Of a DNA stretch of 8,806 nt, positions 7,501 to 8,806 are shown in pieces; within the stretch, counting starts at the first letter, position 1; every line of letters starts with the position of its first letter. The notes under the pieces were generated by a model. The model had not been told where the DNA came from and did not search any database. It was given only the letters and a program-made list of their open reading frames with translations. The position numbers and the translations under genes are program-made. Source of the stretch: Chitinophagaceae bacterium (GTDB lineage: Bacteria; Bacteroidota; Bacteroidia; Chitinophagales; Chitinophagaceae); NCBI GenBank assembly GCA_947378615.1, contig CANCKV010000105.1:1-8806 (forward strand), written 5' to 3'.

Positions 7501-8135
7501 ATGGAATTTGAATTTTTAACCTTGATTTTAAAATTACCATTATTATCTGAGGTAGTAAAAACCTTACTACCTATCATATTAATGGTTACTCCACTTATAG
7601 GGTTTCCTTTTTCATCTTTTACAGTGCCTGAAATAGTAATATCAGCAGTAGATTTATTAATTATGTTGACCTGATTGTCATTTTTTTCGTTAACAACCAA
7701 TTCTTTCTCAACAATATCACTGTTTTCTTTTCTTGAGAAAATAGTTTTTTCAGTAGCACTTGTACTTTTAACAGGTTGTGATTTCTTCTCTCCTACAACA
7801 GCATACAAATTGGTTTTTATTTTTTTTAATTTCAATCCTAAAGAACCTAACATCCGCGATAAAACTATTTCAACGTTTTCTTTTGGGTCGAAATTTTCAT
7901 TTGAAACCAATAAACCATCCACCATTTTATTCTGGTATAAGATATCAACCCCATATTTCACCTTACAAATTTTCAATGCCTCAACTAATCCGATTGTTTT
8001 TGGGGAAGTGTCGGATGATTTCAAAGAAACACTTTGGTCATTAATTGTATTTTGTGCAAATGTTTCAAATGTTGCAAACAATAATATCCCAAAGAGAATC
8101 AGTAGTTGTAAAATCAAATGGTGAAATCTTTTCAT
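4584..8135 (-). CDS. susC: SusC/RagA-family TonB-dependent transporter with N-terminal STN signalling domain
   Basis: This 1183-residue outer-membrane protein starts with a signal peptide (1-28, ending ETFAQ). Residues about 45-115 form an STN (secretin/TonB short N-terminal) domain with KYGVDILYQN and LSRMLGSLGLKLK. A polar linker of about 50 residues follows, then a carboxypeptidase-regulatory-like domain (about 166-240; ISGTVKDEKGNPISGVTI, FSYVGYKT). The plug begins at the VVIGYGTVKKKDLTGSV segment (248-264) and has LYVIDGFPIE (321-330) and MEVLKDASATAIYGARGANG (345-364), the SusC/RagA signature. The remainder is the 22-strand-type barrel, ending in aromatic Phe after ITIGVNVTF. It would import glycan oligosaccharides with SusD in a TonB-dependent way. 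The STN domain is missing from many SusC proteins and marks those that signal to a FecR anti-sigma factor, which fits the fecR gene 95 bp upstream. Start ATG at 8135 has no Shine-Dalgarno. The substrate is inferred from neighbours. Confidence 0.96.
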   Translation of the reverse strand: MKRFHHLILQLLILFGILLFATFETFAQNTINDQSVSLKSSDTSPKTIGLVEALKICKVKYGVDILYQNKMVDGLLVSNENFDPKENVEIVLSRMLGSLGLKLKKIKTNLYAVVGEKKSQPVKSTSATEKTIFSRKENSDIVEKELVVNEKNDNQVNIINKSTADITISGTVKDEKGNPISGVTINMIGSKVFTTSDNNGNFKIKVKNSNSILYFSYVGYKTFETQVGTSTNLMVTLSPKAANLDDIVVIGYGTVKKKDLTGSVAKVNMADLNKAPVRSFDEALAGRIAGVQVFSNDGQPGSPITISIRGNNSLTQDNSPLYVIDGFPIENPNNNVLNPAEIESMEVLKDASATAIYGARGANGVIIITTKKGKIGSPVIAFDTYYGTQQNTKKMDLMDPYNFIKYQSELNPTQTANTFFTNGKTLESYKNAKAVDWQGMVFRTAPIFNSSLSLSGGTASTKYSVSGSAFSQQGTVINSDYKRYQGRLVLDQTINQKLKVGLNVNYSNLIANGTFTSSNNGLSTAGLMYSIWGYRPISSDSANASLINNLFDTSLVLSNDYRGNPIININNILNRKTTNSFVANLYTDYTFTPELKLRVTAGMNKSELRTDAFYNSNTVKGNVLSPQGINGPNGSIVYENTNNWVNENTLTYNKKINENNQLRILGGATFQGTTYDSYGYAAINVPNDQLGLSDLGEGIPMSVSSSNSMNTLASFLSGLNYTYRLKYLFTFSWRADCSSKFAKGSRWSYFPSAAFAWKLSSEKFAREWSWLSDAKLRTSFGVTGNNRVGDFAYQYTYATPISATYLFNHSPNRGAIPVSLGNPNLKWETTMQTDIGLDASFLNQRIEITADYYRKDTKNLLLNAPLPTSMGFTSDYKNIGQVRNSGFELSINTINIRKGSFTWSSSFNISFNQSKVIALTQNQETLLSNVKFDFNYTSPLYVAKIGQPISQMIGYKWDGVYQLNDFNQLAGKYVLKDNVPNNGNPRSAIQPGDIKYRDINMDGVVNTNDVTVIGNPYPKHVGGLTNAFRYKSFDVSIFFQWSYGNDVLNLNRLIFDGNQLNSTNLNQFASNENRWSLTNQNTNIYRVRGGGPIGTYSSRVIEDGSYLRLKTIQLGYNLPLSIIKKVGIKTLRVYASGQNIYSWTKYSGLDPEVSSYQSSLTPGADYCAYPRSRTITIGVNVTF

Positions 8136-8150
8136 AACCGCTGTAACAGA

Positions 8151-8213
8151 AAGTTGTAAGTAATAAGTTATAAGTATTAAGTTGAAAGTTGTACGTTTTA
8201 CGTTGTAAGTGTG
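8151..8213 (-). repeat. Nine-unit degenerate heptamer tandem array between fecR and susC
   Basis: Plus-strand units of exactly 7 bp run without a break: AAGTTGT, AAGTAAT, AAGTTAT, AAGTATT, AAGTTGA, AAGTTGT, ACGTTTT, ACGTTGT, AAGTGTG. Consensus is AAGTTGT (ACAACTT on the coding strand); seven units keep AAGT and two have ACGT. The array fills 63 of the 95 bp between the fecR stop and the susC ATG and ends 15 nt before that ATG, so it lies in the susC leader or promoter. Its unit differs from the TAATTGA family at the next two junctions. I see no clear Bacteroides-type -7 box (TAnnTTTG) here. Confidence 0.8.
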
Positions 8214-8230
8214 GAGAACAATATTAGTGT

Positions 8231-8806
8231 TTATTCAAAAAAGTAAACTGTCTTATTTTCAACCCTGTAATTTATCTCTAACAATTGAGCAATAGCTTCA
8301 ATTAATTCATCAGAGTTATACGCCTTAATGGTACCTGAGATTTGGGTATTTGCCAATTCATTATTTTGAAATTGCGCTTCAATTCCGAAATTATCTTTCA
8401 ATATCCTGCCAATATCCGAAAAAGTTAATTCATCAAAAACAAATTCATGATTTTCCCATGCAGTTAGCCTTTCAGGAGTGGGTATATGACTAATTTGAGC
8501 CTCTTTAAATTCATTGTTTGAAGTAAAAAAATCACCTGGCTTAAGGACAGCATTCTTGACAACTTGGTTTTGGGAATAAGTCAATGACACCTTCCCCTTT
8601 CTTAATACTACATTTGCCTGACTACCCCTAGCATAGACACAAAACTGTGTTCCAAGAACCAACACATTTAATTTATTATCAGTTTTTACAATGAATTGCT
8701 GATTACTTTTTGTATGAACCACACTAAAATCTGCCTCACCATTTAAATGTACTATCCGTGTATTTTCACCAAATCCAAAACGAGGGAATTTAATCGAAGT
8801 ATTTGC
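8231..8806 (-). CDS. FecR-family anti-sigma regulator, C-terminal part, cut by right edge
   Basis: The frame is open from the right edge (8806 is a codon boundary) to a TAA at 8231-8233, giving 191 residues. The FecR domain is recognisable in the first 75 or so: FPRFGFGENTRIVHLNGEADFSV, with the R-V-L-GEA-F-V pattern, then FIVKTDNKLNVLVLGTQFCVYA, the FxVxT...VLGTxFxVxA block. After Trp117 comes the Bacteroidota-type C-terminal domain (formerly DUF4974), about 120-191: FDELTFSDIGRILKDNFGIE, then an IAQLLEINY helix and a final VYFFE strand. FecR proteins sit in the inner membrane, bind an ECF sigma factor through a cytosolic N-terminus, and receive a signal from the STN domain of a TonB-dependent transporter. 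The N-terminus and membrane segment lie beyond the edge. The GTG at 8722 is internal to the conserved domain and should not be taken as the start. Its position before an STN-bearing SusC is the classic arrangement. Confidence 0.93.
   Translation of the reverse strand, partial: ANTSIKFPRFGFGENTRIVHLNGEADFSVVHTKSNQQFIVKTDNKLNVLVLGTQFCVYARGSQANVVLRKGKVSLTYSQNQVVKNAVLKPGDFFTSNNEFKEAQISHIPTPERLTAWENHEFVFDELTFSDIGRILKDNFGIEAQFQNNELANTQISGTIKAYNSDELIEAIAQLLEINYRVENKTVYFFE

Noticed and set aside
7675..8124. 149-codon open frame on the plus strand
   Set aside because: It lies wholly antisense to the N-terminal part of susC, where domains are clear on the minus strand. Its composition (runs of Phe, Ser, Asn) is that of an antisense shadow in AT-rich DNA.
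8151..8213. CRISPR array
   Set aside because: Units are 7 bp, directly abutting and without spacers; no cas gene is near.
8231..8722. A complete 163-residue gene starting at the GTG at 8722
   Set aside because: The frame stays open to the right edge and upstream residues (FPRFGFG, then VHLNGEADFSV) belong to the conserved FecR domain, so this is an internal codon of a truncated gene.

Overview
The window is a leftward-transcribed (minus-strand) slice of a polysaccharide utilization locus (PUL) from an AT-rich member of the Bacteroidota. The SusC/SusD pair, Bacteroidota-type FecR C-terminal domain, DUF5017-type lipoprotein, lack of strong Shine-Dalgarno sites and heptameric spacer repeats all point to that phylum. 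A Chitinophagaceae or Sphingobacteriaceae relative is my guess, but the family cannot be fixed from this sequence.

In transcription order, from right to left, the layout is: the C-terminal two-thirds or so of a FecR-type anti-sigma regulator (8806-8231, running off the right edge); a SusC-like TonB-dependent transporter with an N-terminal STN signalling domain (8135-4584); a SusD-like lipoprotein (4542-2905); a DUF5017-like surface lipoprotein (2676-1789); a GH88 unsaturated glucuronyl hydrolase (1769-501); and the first ~143 residues of a PL8 chondroitinase ABC-like lyase (431-1, running off the left edge). No plus-strand gene, tRNA, rRNA, mobile element or CRISPR array is visible, and no gene-free stretch exceeds 300 bases.

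Read together, this is a glycosaminoglycan (chondroitin/dermatan sulfate or hyaluronan) uptake and degradation locus. The PL8 lyase would cut the polymer by beta-elimination, leaving 4,5-unsaturated uronate ends. SusD and probably the DUF5017 lipoprotein would bind glycan at the surface, SusC would import the oligosaccharides, and the GH88 enzyme would remove the unsaturated uronate. The STN domain on SusC and the adjacent fecR suggest control by a FecA/FecR/ECF-sigma relay; the sigma factor would lie beyond the right edge.

The least expected structure is in the spacers. Three gene junctions carry degenerate 7-bp tandem arrays: nine units before susC, about seven filling the whole susC-susD gap from stop codon to start codon, and four just after susD. 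In the susD/DUF5017 gap there is also a 14-bp stem that is fully paired only in the coding-strand RNA, followed by a second 7-bp perfect stem. These are the non-coding elements most worth following up.
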